A program made the translations under genes and the position numbers. DNA of 37,725 nucleotides from DASVTR01 sp033855775. Lineage in GTDB: Bacteria > Acidobacteriota > Blastocatellia > Pyrinomonadales > Pyrinomonadaceae. The stretch covers positions 1 to 37,725 of the forward strand of contig JAWVFT010000093.1 of assembly GCA_033855775.1 (NCBI GenBank). Reading direction: 5' to 3'. Below the pieces are notes generated by a model that saw nothing but the letters and a program-made list of their open reading frames with translations, was not told where the DNA came from and did not search any database. This document shows positions 15,771 through 24,367 of the stretch, in pieces (within the stretch, counting starts at the first letter, position 1; every line of letters starts with the position of its first letter).

Positions 15771-15910
15771 ATATTTCTGCGGCGCATTATTGCCTCTTTA
15801 TTGGAGAGACGGAAGTGGTCGTTCAGAGCAGAGAGTTTGAAGTGTTCAAGACAGATAAATTCGGGGAGATGGTGGAAGCGCCTGAGACAAAGAATCCATT
15901 GTGCCAGTAG
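15743..15910 (+). pseudogene. Possible gene fragment fused to the truncated attC
   Basis: A frame opening at GTG 15743 and stopping at 15910 would encode about 55 residues, with FIGETEVVVQSREFEVFKTDKFG looking protein-like. The same frame runs back through the attC core, which argues for a chance join of a gene remnant to the truncated site. GGAGCG upstream is a weak ribosome-binding site. No family is recognised. Confidence 0.3.
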
Positions 15911-16166
15911 CTCTTTTCCATTAACGGCGATTCATCTCTGAAAGCAGGCAGCGTTCAATGTCGCGTGCGCGGCTTCATGGAAAGGGGCTGCGATTCCGTC
16001 TTTCTTTAGTCTTGAAGAGCGTTGACTAAGCGGTGGGCTTATTGTAACGTCTGGTCGTTGGCGAGATGTCTTGAGGCGAACATCAGCATGAGTTCAACGC
16101 TTGTCCAGCGCCTCTTTCGATTAACTCCACTTTGATTCCGTTCTTTAAGATTAACAGAGGATTTTC
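15911..16166. other. Intergenic stretch without a recognised feature
   Basis: Read on both strands, this holds no gene and no strong hairpin. The only clear signal is an AGAGGA ribosome-binding site just before the gene at 16167. Confidence 0.5.
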
Positions 16167-16823
16167 ATGCAACGCCTGAGCAGGTTATTTGCCCTCGTTT
16201 CGCTTCATTCAAAAATCAAACGCAGGATAGCTGCGCCGCTCGCCGCCGTTGTTATCGTGTTCTGCTGGACAGGCGCCGTGAAGGCCGACCCGCTGACCAT
16301 TTCCAGTGTCCAGGGCGGCTTCTATAATCTGAACACAGGCGAATTGCGCTATGTGGACTTAGGCTCGAACCCGAATCATGTCTTCAACTTCACAGGGCCG
16401 CTCATCGGATACGGGCCGGAACAAATTTCTTACGTCGCGTTTCGCATCCAAATCCCCGGCATCACAGGGCCGCGCACGGAGACGCTGCATATCACCTTTA
16501 CACAGACCGGCGGCAACTCGCCGACTCCGCCCCCGATTAACATCCTTGACATAGGAGCCTTCGGGCCGACGGACGGATACGGCATGTCCGCGCCATTCAC
16601 CGGCGGATACTACGAAGGCGCTCCCTTCTCCTACGCTTTCGTGGGCAGCATAAATATTGTCCTGCGGGATAGCATGGGACAAGTGATTGATAGTTTCTCA
16701 TCTAACTTTAGCGTCAACCGTGTCATCCCGGTGCCTGAACCCGTCAGCCTGCTGCTGCTCGGAACAGGACTGGCCGGAGTCGCTGCTCGCTTGAGAGGCA
16801 AGCGTCAGGCGCGACGCTCCTGA
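16167..16823 (+). CDS. PEP-CTERM sorted exported protein
   Basis: 218 residues. A long signal region (IAAPLAAVVIVFCWTGAVKA) precedes a beta-rich, Gly/Pro/Thr-rich body (SSVQGGFYNLNTGELRYVDL, FTGGYYEGAPFSYAFVGS). The C-terminus is a textbook PEP-CTERM anchor: VPEP, then SLLLLGTGLAGVAARL, then basic RGKRQARR. Such proteins are processed by exosortase and placed on the surface or in extracellular matrix. No exosortase is in the window. The ATG at 16167 follows AGAGGA by about 6 bases. Confidence 0.88.
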   Translation: MQRLSRLFALVSLHSKIKRRIAAPLAAVVIVFCWTGAVKADPLTISSVQGGFYNLNTGELRYVDLGSNPNHVFNFTGPLIGYGPEQISYVAFRIQIPGITGPRTETLHITFTQTGGNSPTPPPINILDIGAFGPTDGYGMSAPFTGGYYEGAPFSYAFVGSINIVLRDSMGQVIDSFSSNFSVNRVIPVPEPVSLLLLGTGLAGVAARLRGKRQARRS

Positions 16824-17048
16824 ACCTTTGCTCGATGACTCACGCGCTCGCCGCTGCGATAGCATTCCTTCTACAGTCTCTTCATAGCATCGCTTCTCAT
16901 CGTTTCGGCGATTCCTTTCAGACACATTGCTTCCGAGTCCGTGCGCGATTCAGTTCGGGCGCGCAGCATGCGTTGCCGCGCCGCGACAACCATTGGTGAA
17001 CTTACCAGCATGCGTTATCGTACTGGCGTATCGGAGGCATGAAAGAGA

Positions 17049-17516
17049 ATGTATTGTTCATCGTGTGGCGGAGCGGTCGGGCAGGGCTTGAGCTTCTGTA
17101 GTAACTGCGGGGCGAAGTTGGGCGCGACGAAGGATGTCGAGACGGCCAAGCTCGCGGAGTTGTTTCCAGAGTCTCTCATCTGGGCTATGGTTTCCGTCTT
17201 CGTCGTCGGCCTCGGCGGCATCATCGGCCTGATGGCGGTGATGAAGGATGTGTTCGGCTCCAATCTAAATTTGATTATAGCTTTTTCGCTCTTCAGCTTC
17301 GTGATGATGTTCGCGGTCGAAGGCGTGCTCATCTGGCTGCTGTTGAGTCGCAGGAGCGGGGCGAAAGCCGCGGGCGACGGCGGGCTTGTGAAGGAGCAAT
17401 TAACGAAAGAGCTTGACGCGGCGCAGGCTCGCGCTCTGCCGGAACCGACGCCGAGCGTGACAGAGCACACGACGCGCACTCTGGAACCCGTCTTCAGCGA
17501 GCGCAAAGCGAAATGA
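17049..17516 (+). CDS. Zinc-ribbon membrane protein
   Basis: 155 residues. The N-terminus is a zinc ribbon, MYCSSCGGAVGQGLSFCSNCG, with two CxxC pairs. Two membrane spans follow, at about 45-66 (SLIWAMVSVFVVGLGGIIGLM) and 76-100 (LIIAFSLFSFVMMFAVEGVLIWLLL). The C-terminal 50 residues are polar (KEQLTKELDAAQARALPEPTP) and probably flexible. Zinc-ribbon/two-span proteins of this kind are common and uncharacterised. The ATG at 17049 is about 11 bases after GGAGG; an ATG at 17039 is out of frame. Confidence 0.85.
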   Translation: MYCSSCGGAVGQGLSFCSNCGAKLGATKDVETAKLAELFPESLIWAMVSVFVVGLGGIIGLMAVMKDVFGSNLNLIIAFSLFSFVMMFAVEGVLIWLLLSRRSGAKAAGDGGLVKEQLTKELDAAQARALPEPTPSVTEHTTRTLEPVFSERKAK

Positions 17517-17566
17517 AGCGCGGGCCTTGCTTCGCGCGCCCTCGTTCGGATGTGAGAGTTCCTGCC

Positions 17567-19525
17567 TTAGAGTTCTTCCAGTTCACAGCGTAAAAGCTCC
17601 GCGACGCTCCACGCCTGCGCGATGCAGCCGCGCGGCGTGTGCGGCGGGTCGCCGTCGAAGATTTCGGAAATCTGGCCGAGGCCCGCGTCCGACAAGTGAC
17701 GGCGAAAGCCGCTCAACCATTCAACTGCCTGCGCCATGCTTTCAGGCGCGCGGCCATAAGCCTTCAGATAAGCCGTGATGAACGGCCCCATCAACCAAGC
17801 CCAGACCGTGCCTTGATGATACGCGCCGTCGCGTGAAAGCGAATCGCCTTCGTAGCGTCCGCGATAGTCCGGGTGCGTGGCGGCGAGCGAGCGCAGCCCG
17901 TAGGGCGTCAACAATTCGCGCCCGACGACGTTGACCACGCTGCGCGCGCGCTCCGCCGTCAGCATCGAAAAAGGCAGACTGACGGCGAAGATTTGATTCG
18001 GCCTGAGCGCGTCGTCCTTTGTCTCGTCGTCGCGCACGACATCGAAGAGACAGCCGGCTGAATCGTTCCAGAACTTTTCGTTGAAGCTGATGCGGGCGCG
18101 CTCAGCAAGCTGGCGACAGTAGACGGCGGTGGAGTTGTCTTTGAGACGAGCGGCGATCTGTTCGAGATGGCAGAGCGCGTTGTGCCAGAGAGCCTGTATC
18201 TCGACGGCCTTGCCAGCGCGCGGCGTGACCACCCAATCGCCGACCTTCGCGTCCATCCAGGTCAGTTGCGCGCCTTCGGCCCCGGAGCGCAGCAAGCCGT
18301 CCTCCATCACCTTGATGCCGTAGCGCGTGCCGCGCTCGTGCCAGTCAACGATTTCGATGAGTTGAGAATAGAGTTGGTCACGGACGAAGGCTAGGTCGCC
18401 GCTTCGCGACAGAAACTCGCCGATGGCGTGGACGAACCAGAGCGTCGCGTCCACCGTGTTGTATTCGGGCCGGTCGCCTTCGTCCGGGAAGCGATTGGGA
18501 ATCATGCCCTCACTCAAGTGTTCGGCAAAGGCGCTGAGAATCTGGCGCGCGGTGTCGAACTTGCCGGTCGTGAGAGTGAGGCCGGGAAGGGAAATCATCG
18601 TGTCGCGGCCCCAGTCCGTGAACCAGTGATAGCCCGCGATGATGGACGAGCGATGGCTGCCGCGCTGGACGATGAACTGCTCCGCCGCGCCGTGTAGAGC
18701 TCGCTTGTAATCGTCGCCTTCGAGCGCCGCCGTCACGGCTCGCCGCCGCGCGCGTTCGTGTTCCTCTATTTCGGCGGCTTCATGCGCCTCGTGAGGTTGT
18801 GTTGAAGCGATGAGATTGCGCGTCTCGCCGCCCCGCAGGTCAAACGATAGCGAGCAGGGATTAAACAAGTCTTCGTTGAAATCGAAGCCGCGCGCTCGTT
18901 CCTCCGCATACTCGAAATTTTTGTACCAGACGTTCTCCGCGTGAACGCGCAGGGCATCATGCGCCAGCAGCAACGATGGCTCGTCCTGTTCGAGCGAGAT
19001 GCTGATTAAGCCGGGCTTGATTTCGAGCCTGGGGCTGAGGCTCGCGCTCTCGCGCCGCAGCGAATGGTGGTCGCGGAAGGCAACCAGCGGTCGAAGCTCA
19101 AGCGACGCGCGCAGCGACGCGGGCGCGAGAAGGCGGTAACGCGCGACGGTCGTGTTCTCGCCGCGCAACATCAGCACAGACTTTTCCAGTTCAACCTCGC
19201 CGAGCCGGAAAGTGAAGATGGGAAACGGGTCTAAGCGAAAGCTGTGCAGACGGCGATAGCCTTGCGGGTGAACTGCCTGCGGATACTGGTTGGTGGAAAA
19301 GTCGAATCGCTCGCCGTCAATCAAGAGCGTCTCTTCGAGCTTCGAGAGCAGCAACACGCGCTCTGTCGGCGGACGTTTGGCAGCGATGAGCAGCCCGTGA
19401 TAGCGGCGCGTGTTCATGCCGCTCAGCGTCGAAGAGGCATAGCCGCCAAGCCCGTTCGTTTCCAGCCATTCTTTGCCTGCGCTCGCGCGCAAATCGCCGC
19501 AGATTGTCGAGTCGAAGCTAATCAT
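17567..19525 (-). CDS. Glycogen debranching enzyme (amylo-alpha-1,6-glucosidase family)
   Basis: 652 residues. The N-terminal domain opens with KEWLETNGLGGYASSTLSG and NTRRYHGLLIAA, typical of bacterial/archaeal debranching enzymes. The C-terminal (alpha/alpha)6 catalytic domain contains YHWFTDWGRDTMISLPG, EYNTVDATLWFVHAIGEF, and GAYHQGTVWAWLMGPF near the end. These enzymes hydrolyse alpha-1,6 branch points of glycogen or maltodextrin in the cytoplasm, which fits the absence of a signal peptide. Acidic residues in DWGRD and YNTVDA are the likely catalytic region. The start is the ATG at 19525 (a TTG precedes it). No other glycogen gene is adjacent. Confidence 0.92.
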   Translation of the reverse strand: MISFDSTICGDLRASAGKEWLETNGLGGYASSTLSGMNTRRYHGLLIAAKRPPTERVLLLSKLEETLLIDGERFDFSTNQYPQAVHPQGYRRLHSFRLDPFPIFTFRLGEVELEKSVLMLRGENTTVARYRLLAPASLRASLELRPLVAFRDHHSLRRESASLSPRLEIKPGLISISLEQDEPSLLLAHDALRVHAENVWYKNFEYAEERARGFDFNEDLFNPCSLSFDLRGGETRNLIASTQPHEAHEAAEIEEHERARRRAVTAALEGDDYKRALHGAAEQFIVQRGSHRSSIIAGYHWFTDWGRDTMISLPGLTLTTGKFDTARQILSAFAEHLSEGMIPNRFPDEGDRPEYNTVDATLWFVHAIGEFLSRSGDLAFVRDQLYSQLIEIVDWHERGTRYGIKVMEDGLLRSGAEGAQLTWMDAKVGDWVVTPRAGKAVEIQALWHNALCHLEQIAARLKDNSTAVYCRQLAERARISFNEKFWNDSAGCLFDVVRDDETKDDALRPNQIFAVSLPFSMLTAERARSVVNVVGRELLTPYGLRSLAATHPDYRGRYEGDSLSRDGAYHQGTVWAWLMGPFITAYLKAYGRAPESMAQAVEWLSGFRRHLSDAGLGQISEIFDGDPPHTPRGCIAQAWSVAELLRCELEEL

Positions 19526-19656
19526 CAATTGTCGGGCATCCTCTTTCGCCCGCCCTTTGTAACACAGGGCGGAGGATTCTCCGCAAGAAAAATCTGCGGG
19601 GCGCGTTCAGTCTGCGGAGCAAACCGTCAATTTCGGTTCACGGGAGAATTTGAGAG

Positions 19657-20592
19657 ATGAAAAAGAGAATCGCTATTCTGGCTTGCATCGTTGCGAGCCT
19701 GCTGCTGGCGGGCGCGCTGTTGCAGACGCGAGCGGGCGCGCCGCTGCTGAACGTTCGTGAGATGCCCGAAGCCGCGCCGCTTGATGAGACGTCCGAAGGC
19801 GAGTTGTTTGAACTGCCGAACAGCATCGCCAGTGGCTTCGAAGTGGATGTGCTGGTGGACGGGCGACCGCTCGAAGAGTATTACGCGCGGGGCCGTCGCT
19901 ATGTGGAAGCTTTGGAGGGAGCCGAGTATGAAGTGCGCGTCAGGAATCCGCTCGGCATGCGCGTCGCCGTCGCGCTTTCGGTTGACGGCTTGAACACGAT
20001 AGACGCGCGCCGCTCGTCGGCCTACGATTCGAGCAAGTGGGTGATAGAGCCTTATCAAACCATCACCATCAGCGGTTGGCAGATGAGTTCGGAGCGAGCG
20101 CGCCGTTTCTATTTCACGAACGAGCGCAACTCCTACGGCGCGAAGCTCGGCCAAACGTCAAACCTCGGCCTCATCACCGCCGTCTTCTTCCGCGAACGCC
20201 AGCCCGTCGGCATCATCGCGCCGCCACCGCGCAGGCCGCGACCGATGGAAGACAATAGCCGTAGCGAGAGAAACAAAAATGCCCCAAACTCTTCTGCGGA
20301 CGGACGCGACGAAGCGCGAGCCGGAGCGCAGTCGAAAAGCGCGGAAGCCTATCCCGCGCCCGACGACGATTACGCGGCGACGGGCATTGGCCGCAACGTT
20401 CATAACGATGTGACCTGGATTAATCTGGACTTGGAAACGCGCTCGGCTGCGGAGGTGACGATTCGCTACGAGTATCACGACGCGCTGGTGCGGCTCGGCC
20501 TCTTCCCGCGCCCATACCCGCGCCCCGACACGCTCAATCGACGCGAACGCGCGACCGGATTTACAGACCGTCGCTACAGCCCTGAGCCGTAA
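19657..20592 (+). CDS. Secreted protein of unknown function with a conserved beta domain
   Basis: 311 residues. An uncleaved or cleaved signal helix (IAILACIVASLLLAGALL) is followed by a domain at about 50-190 with VEALEGAEYEVRVRNPL, VALSVDGLNTIDARR, YQTITISGW and YGAKLGQTSNLGLITAVFF. The VDGLNxID...I.GW...YGAK.G pattern looks like a conserved beta-sandwich seen in uncharacterised exported proteins. About 190-250 is a basic, low-complexity linker rich in Arg, Ser and Pro. The last part (TWINLDLETRSAAEVTIRYEY) is again beta-rich. Start at 19657, after GGGAGA. It converges on the transglycosylase gene. Confidence 0.72.
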   Translation: MKKRIAILACIVASLLLAGALLQTRAGAPLLNVREMPEAAPLDETSEGELFELPNSIASGFEVDVLVDGRPLEEYYARGRRYVEALEGAEYEVRVRNPLGMRVAVALSVDGLNTIDARRSSAYDSSKWVIEPYQTITISGWQMSSERARRFYFTNERNSYGAKLGQTSNLGLITAVFFRERQPVGIIAPPPRRPRPMEDNSRSERNKNAPNSSADGRDEARAGAQSKSAEAYPAPDDDYAATGIGRNVHNDVTWINLDLETRSAAEVTIRYEYHDALVRLGLFPRPYPRPDTLNRRERATGFTDRRYSPEP

Positions 20593-20612
20593 GCGGCAAA
20601 CCACAGGCGACG

Positions 20613-20660
20613 AAGCAGAGCCACGCTCTCATGCTTCACTTCATGCCTCGCGCTCTGCTT
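20613..20660. terminator. Hairpin between convergent genes
   Basis: AAGCAGAGC (20613-20621) pairs perfectly with GCTCTGCTT (20652-20660) across a 30-base loop. It lies between the stop at 20592 and the stop of the minus gene, and could serve both. Confidence 0.5.
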
Positions 20661-22122
20661 AATGGCGCGGGCGCAAGTCCTGCGTGTAAAGCTGGCGATA
20701 GGCGCGATAGTTGGCCAGCACTTTGTAGATATAAGTTTTGGTTTCGGCGAAGCCGACCTCCGAGGTGAAGATGCCCGCGTCGCGTTGGCCCGCTCGCTTG
20801 AGCCAGCGCGCGGCGTTGTCTTCGCCGCCGTTGTAGGAAGCGGCGACGGCTTCGGGCAATTCCGGGAAGAGCCTTGTTAAGCCGGAGAGATATTCGCTGC
20901 CGACGAGTATTGAAATTTCCGGACGATAGAGGTCGTCGTCCTGCAAGTTGTTGAGCCCGACCTGCGAGCTATATTTGTGGGCTGTGTCGATGGTCAGTTG
21001 GAGCAGCCCGCGCGCGGCGGCCTGCGATTTGGCGCGCGGGCGAAAGCCGCTCTCCTGCCGCATGATTGCCAGCACAAGGCGCGGGTCAACTTTGCGTGTC
21101 GCCGCCGCCCGCGCGATTGCTTCTCTGTAGGGTGCTGGATACTGGCTGGCAGCGGCCAAAGCTTCGCTCTCGACGCGCGCCGCGCGAGCCGTGACCGCGG
21201 GCCGCGTCGCAGCGCTCTTGATTGCGAGCAGCCTGTTGGTCGCCAGCATTCCGTAGTAAGAATCGAGCCTGTCCGGTATCGCAAGGTAAGCGTTGACGGC
21301 TTCCTCCGTGCGCCCCGCTCGCTCAAGGGCGTAAGCTTTGAGATAGGCGACTTCCTGCGAGTTGGTCATCACATCTTTGGTGAATGAAGCATTGCGCAGT
21401 TCGTCCGCCGACTGAATCGCGCGCGCCCAATCGCCGCCCGCGATGTCCAGACGCAGGCGCGCAAAGAGAGCGTTGGTCGCGGTCGCAGAGCCGCTGAATT
21501 TCTCGCGCGCTTGCGCAATCCACGGCAGAGCCTCTGCGGGCCGACCGGCCTCGCGCAACCCGTCAATCACATTCAAGTAAGCGGCTTCGATGCGTTCGCC
21601 CTCAGGGAAACGCTCCGTGTAGCGACGATAGTTTTCGACGGCCTCATTCGCGCGGCCCAGTCGCAGATAGGTCGAAGCCAAAGAGTAAAGACCCTCGCGC
21701 CCGTCCTTCGTCGTCGGATAATTGTTGACCAGTTGTTGGAAGATTGGCAGCGCGTCTTCGTAGCGCTTCTCCTGAAAATAGGAACGCCCGATGCCGTAGA
21801 GCGCAGCCGAAATTCCTGCGTCGCCCGGAAAGCGTTCGATGAGCGTTTGCCAGTGTTCGCGCGCTTCCGCAAAGGCGCGATTGTCCATGTAAATCTTCGC
21901 GCGGCGCAGATGCTCCGCTGCGCTCAACTGCGCCAGCTTTCCGCCCGCGTCGCGCCCCTCGCGGTCGAGCCGCCGCGTCGCCGTCAAAGCATCGTCCTGC
22001 GCCGGAGCATTTGAACTTGAAAGAGCAGCGGTCGCCGCAAGATTCGACAGCGGCGAGTCACGCGCGGCGACGGGAAGATGAAGCGAGAGACTTGCGACCA
22101 ACAATGAGATGAAAAATGGCAT
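20659..22122 (-). CDS. Soluble lytic murein transglycosylase with TPR-type N-domain
   Basis: 487 residues. Signal peptide at 1-20 (FISLLVASLSLHLPVAA). About 65-320 is a superhelix of TPR-like pairs (EHLRRAKIYMDNRAFAEAREHW, YEDALPIFQQLVNNYPT, RANEAVENYRRY). The C-terminal SLT domain, about 330-480, has the catalytic Glu in LAIMRQESGFRP (E357), AAARGLLQL, and AVAASYNGGEDN near the end. The layout matches Slt70-like enzymes, which cleave the glycan strands of peptidoglycan to anhydro-muramyl products. It is transcribed away from the YARHG gene region on the same strand, 280 bases downstream of it. The call is firm. Confidence 0.93.
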   Translation of the reverse strand: MPFFISLLVASLSLHLPVAARDSPLSNLAATAALSSSNAPAQDDALTATRRLDREGRDAGGKLAQLSAAEHLRRAKIYMDNRAFAEAREHWQTLIERFPGDAGISAALYGIGRSYFQEKRYEDALPIFQQLVNNYPTTKDGREGLYSLASTYLRLGRANEAVENYRRYTERFPEGERIEAAYLNVIDGLREAGRPAEALPWIAQAREKFSGSATATNALFARLRLDIAGGDWARAIQSADELRNASFTKDVMTNSQEVAYLKAYALERAGRTEEAVNAYLAIPDRLDSYYGMLATNRLLAIKSAATRPAVTARAARVESEALAAASQYPAPYREAIARAAATRKVDPRLVLAIMRQESGFRPRAKSQAAARGLLQLTIDTAHKYSSQVGLNNLQDDDLYRPEISILVGSEYLSGLTRLFPELPEAVAASYNGGEDNAARWLKRAGQRDAGIFTSEVGFAETKTYIYKVLANYRAYRQLYTQDLRPRH

Positions 22123-22212
22123 CGCTTAAACCTTGAAGATGATAAAGGGGAAGAGAGCTAATTTGATAACTAATCGGTGAAACAATCAAGCCGGCAAAGC
22201 AACTTGGTTATT

Positions 22213-22233
22213 CGTCAGAGCAAAGCTCTGACG
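22213..22233. terminator. Short perfect hairpin upstream of the transglycosylase gene
   Basis: CGTCAGAGC and GCTCTGACG pair with an AAA loop. It follows the YARHG gene and precedes the transglycosylase gene on the minus strand. There is no clear T run, so it may be a repeat rather than a terminator. Confidence 0.4.
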
Positions 22234-22299
22234 CGAGCGGCAAAGCAGGCGTTGTCCTTTGTCTGCGACGTGGGCCGCGCTGCTTTCCACGCCCGCCAA

Positions 22300-22343
22300 A
22301 ACAATAACACAACAGGGAACGAAAGTTTGATTCCGTTCCCTGT
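22300..22343 (-). terminator. Terminator of the YARHG gene
   Basis: On the minus strand, ACAGGGAACG (22343-22334) pairs with CGTTCCCTGT (22321-22312) and is followed by a T-rich stretch (TGTTATTGTTTT), about 60 bases after the gene's stop. Confidence 0.7.
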
Positions 22344-22401
22344 CATCGTTTCTGCGTTCGATGTTTGACGCCTCGACACGCGAGGCGAGAAGCAAGCCTT
22401 A

Positions 22402-23592
22402 TCAACCTTCGACAGCGTTTTGAACGCTGTCGGCCTTTCTCTCATAAGCGAGGATAGCGGCGGCGTTCTTTCTCTCCATCGAATTGAGCGAACGGTCGCT
22501 ATAGCTTGGGTCGGCTTTGTACCAGTCGAGGCTGGCGAAATATTTTTGCAGCGACTTGTCCTTGAAGACCTTGCCGTGGCGCGCGTAGATTTCGCTGCGC
22601 AGCTTGCGCGCGTCTTCGGCAAACAAACCTTCGAGCAGCGAACGCGAGATGGGCTTTGCGCTCAACTCATCGCGCAGCCTCTTTTCATAAGCGACGATGG
22701 TGTCAACGTTCTGCTTCTCCGTGGCTGAAAGCTCGGTCGGCTTTTGTCCTTCTTCGCGCGCTCTGTACCATGGTTGAAAGTCGAAATACTGTTGCAGCCA
22801 ATCGGGGCCGAAGACGCGACCGTGGCGCGCGTAGACTTCGTTACGCAGCAGGCGCAGTTCGTGCAGGCTCAGGCCGACGAGCATCTTCTCTGTCAGCGGT
22901 TGATTCTCAAACAGTTCCATGTCGCCGGGCGAGAGGGCTAGATGGCGTTGTTTCTTTTGCGCCGCCGCGATGGTCTGTATGTTCTGCCGCTCGACCTTGC
23001 TCAGTTGCTTCGGGTCATACTGCGCGCTCGGCTCATACCAGTAACGCTCCTCGAAATACTGCTTGAGCCAGGGCTCCGAGTCGAACTGCTTGCCGTGAAT
23101 GGCTTCGACTTCGGCCAGCAGGATGCGCCATTCGCCCGCCGTATGCTCGCCGAGCTGCTCGACGGTGAAGGGGCGTTCGCGGTGAAAACGCAAATCGCCG
23201 GGTTCTATGAAATCGTGTTTCTTCGCTTCGGCTTCACGAATGATGTCCAGATTCGTCCGCTCCGTCTGGTTGAGCAGCGAGTTCTGGAAGTTCGGGTCGG
23301 GCTTGAACCACGGACGGTCTTTCAAGTAATCGCGGATGTCCGCATCCTTGAAGACGCGCCCGTGACGACCGAAGACCAGACCGCGCAACAATCGTAAATC
23401 TTCGAGCGGCATCTCCTGAAGCTGCGCCAACTCGATTGACTGCTGCGCGAAGTCGAACTTCTCCCACTCCTGAAAATTGGCTTCAGTCTGCGCCCGCGCC
23501 GACGTGGACGCCGCCAGCAACAGAAAGGCCGCCAGGAGAGACTGTAGAAGGAGAGAGCGAAAAAGAAGAGCAGAGCGAAAATTGCGCCGCAT
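22402..23592 (-). CDS. Exported protein with four YARHG-type repeats
   Basis: 396 residues. Signal peptide at 1-35 (LLLQSLLAAFLLLAASTSARAQ). Four copies of a roughly 80-residue unit follow, centred on GLVFGRHGRVF, VEAIHGKQF, EVYARHGRVF and EIYARHGKVF. Each is followed by a WF/WY-P motif (RPWFKPDPNF, RYWYEPSAQY, QPWYRA, LDWYKADPSY) and by an E...N...I...E helix. This is the YARHG domain, usually extracellular and of unknown function. The second copy has lost the ARHG core. The last codons form a 10-bp hairpin in the DNA. The start at 23592 has GGATTCC-type spacing with GGA upstream. Confidence 0.9.
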   Translation of the reverse strand: MRRNFRSALLFRSLLLQSLLAAFLLLAASTSARAQTEANFQEWEKFDFAQQSIELAQLQEMPLEDLRLLRGLVFGRHGRVFKDADIRDYLKDRPWFKPDPNFQNSLLNQTERTNLDIIREAEAKKHDFIEPGDLRFHRERPFTVEQLGEHTAGEWRILLAEVEAIHGKQFDSEPWLKQYFEERYWYEPSAQYDPKQLSKVERQNIQTIAAAQKKQRHLALSPGDMELFENQPLTEKMLVGLSLHELRLLRNEVYARHGRVFGPDWLQQYFDFQPWYRAREEGQKPTELSATEKQNVDTIVAYEKRLRDELSAKPISRSLLEGLFAEDARKLRSEIYARHGKVFKDKSLQKYFASLDWYKADPSYSDRSLNSMERKNAAAILAYERKADSVQNAVEG

Positions 23593-23742
23593 ACCGGAAT
23601 CCTTTCAACTATGAACTAGCTCGCGGCGGGAGCATTCATCACGGCACAGCCGGACTCCCGCGCGCTTCCTTAGACGCGACAGCCCGCTCTGTTTTGCTCT
23701 TCATTAACGCGACACGAAAATCATTTGAGGGACACGGAAAAT

Positions 23743-24183
23743 TCAGTCTTCCGTTTGAGGCTCATCTTCGATGATTTCGTAGCTGGTGACGATTTCCGCC
23801 GCGGGGCGCAAGGTGGCGGCAACGCTGCAATACTTTGTTTCGGAAAGCTCGATGGCTCGCGCGACGGCCTGTTCGGAGAGTTTGCGCCCGCGCAGGATAT
23901 GGCGCACTTCAAAGCGCGTGTAGCTGCGCGGGTATTCGGCGCGTCGCTTGCCGCTGACTTCGACGCGATAGTCCGTCAACTGCTCGCGCTTCTTCCGCAG
24001 GATGGAAACCACATCAACGGCTGTGCAACTGCCGAGAGCGATGAGCAGCAACTCCATCGGCGTAGCGGCGCTCGCGCGCTCGTGCTTGGTTTCCAAAACC
24101 TGCGCATGGCCGCCCGGACTGATGCCGACGAAAAGGTCGTTCCCGGCATAATGAATAATCGCTTTGCTTTCATCTTGACTCAT
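23743..24183 (-). CDS. OsmC/Ohr family protein
   Basis: 146 residues from an ATG at 24183 preceded by AGGAGGA about 9 bases away. The open frame extends further upstream, but that part has no matching features. The OsmC fold is clear: TPMELLLIALGSCTAVDVVSILRKKRE with the first reactive Cys, RRAEYPRSYTRFEVRHILRG, and AIELSETKYCSVAATLRP with the second Cys. The two-Cys pair is the peroxidatic site of OsmC-type hydroperoxide reductases. It is probably a cytoplasmic OsmC-like protein against organic peroxides. It is divergent from the gene at 24368. Confidence 0.92.
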   Translation of the reverse strand: MSQDESKAIIHYAGNDLFVGISPGGHAQVLETKHERASAATPMELLLIALGSCTAVDVVSILRKKREQLTDYRVEVSGKRRAEYPRSYTRFEVRHILRGRKLSEQAVARAIELSETKYCSVAATLRPAAEIVTSYEIIEDEPQTED

Positions 24184-24282
24184 CGAAATTGTTCCTCCTG
24201 CTTGCGGAGCAGCATAGCACAGCGCCGCTCGGCCCCGGCCAGGTCGCGGCAGGGCGCGACCAAGATTATGGTTGATTCGATA

Positions 24283-24312
24283 TTGAATCGTAAACTCTAA
24301 TAGAGCTAAAAT
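24283..24312 (+). promoter_or_regulatory. Probable promoter for the 24368 gene
   Basis: TTGAAT (24283-24288), 18 bp, TAAAAT (24307-24312) in the divergent region between the OsmC gene and the 24368 gene. An imperfect palindrome GATTCGATATTGAATC overlaps the -35 box and could be an operator. Confidence 0.5.
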
Positions 24313-24367
24313 AGAAAGCCGTCGTGGTGTTTGAAAAGTTGTGGATAGTTCCAGAGGAGGATTCGTG

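Noticed and set aside
16040..16120. Possible fourth attC (GTTGGCG, GGCGAAC and TTCAACGC words)
   Set aside because: The words do not pair in the attC order and the shared AACAACTCATTCAACC core is missing.
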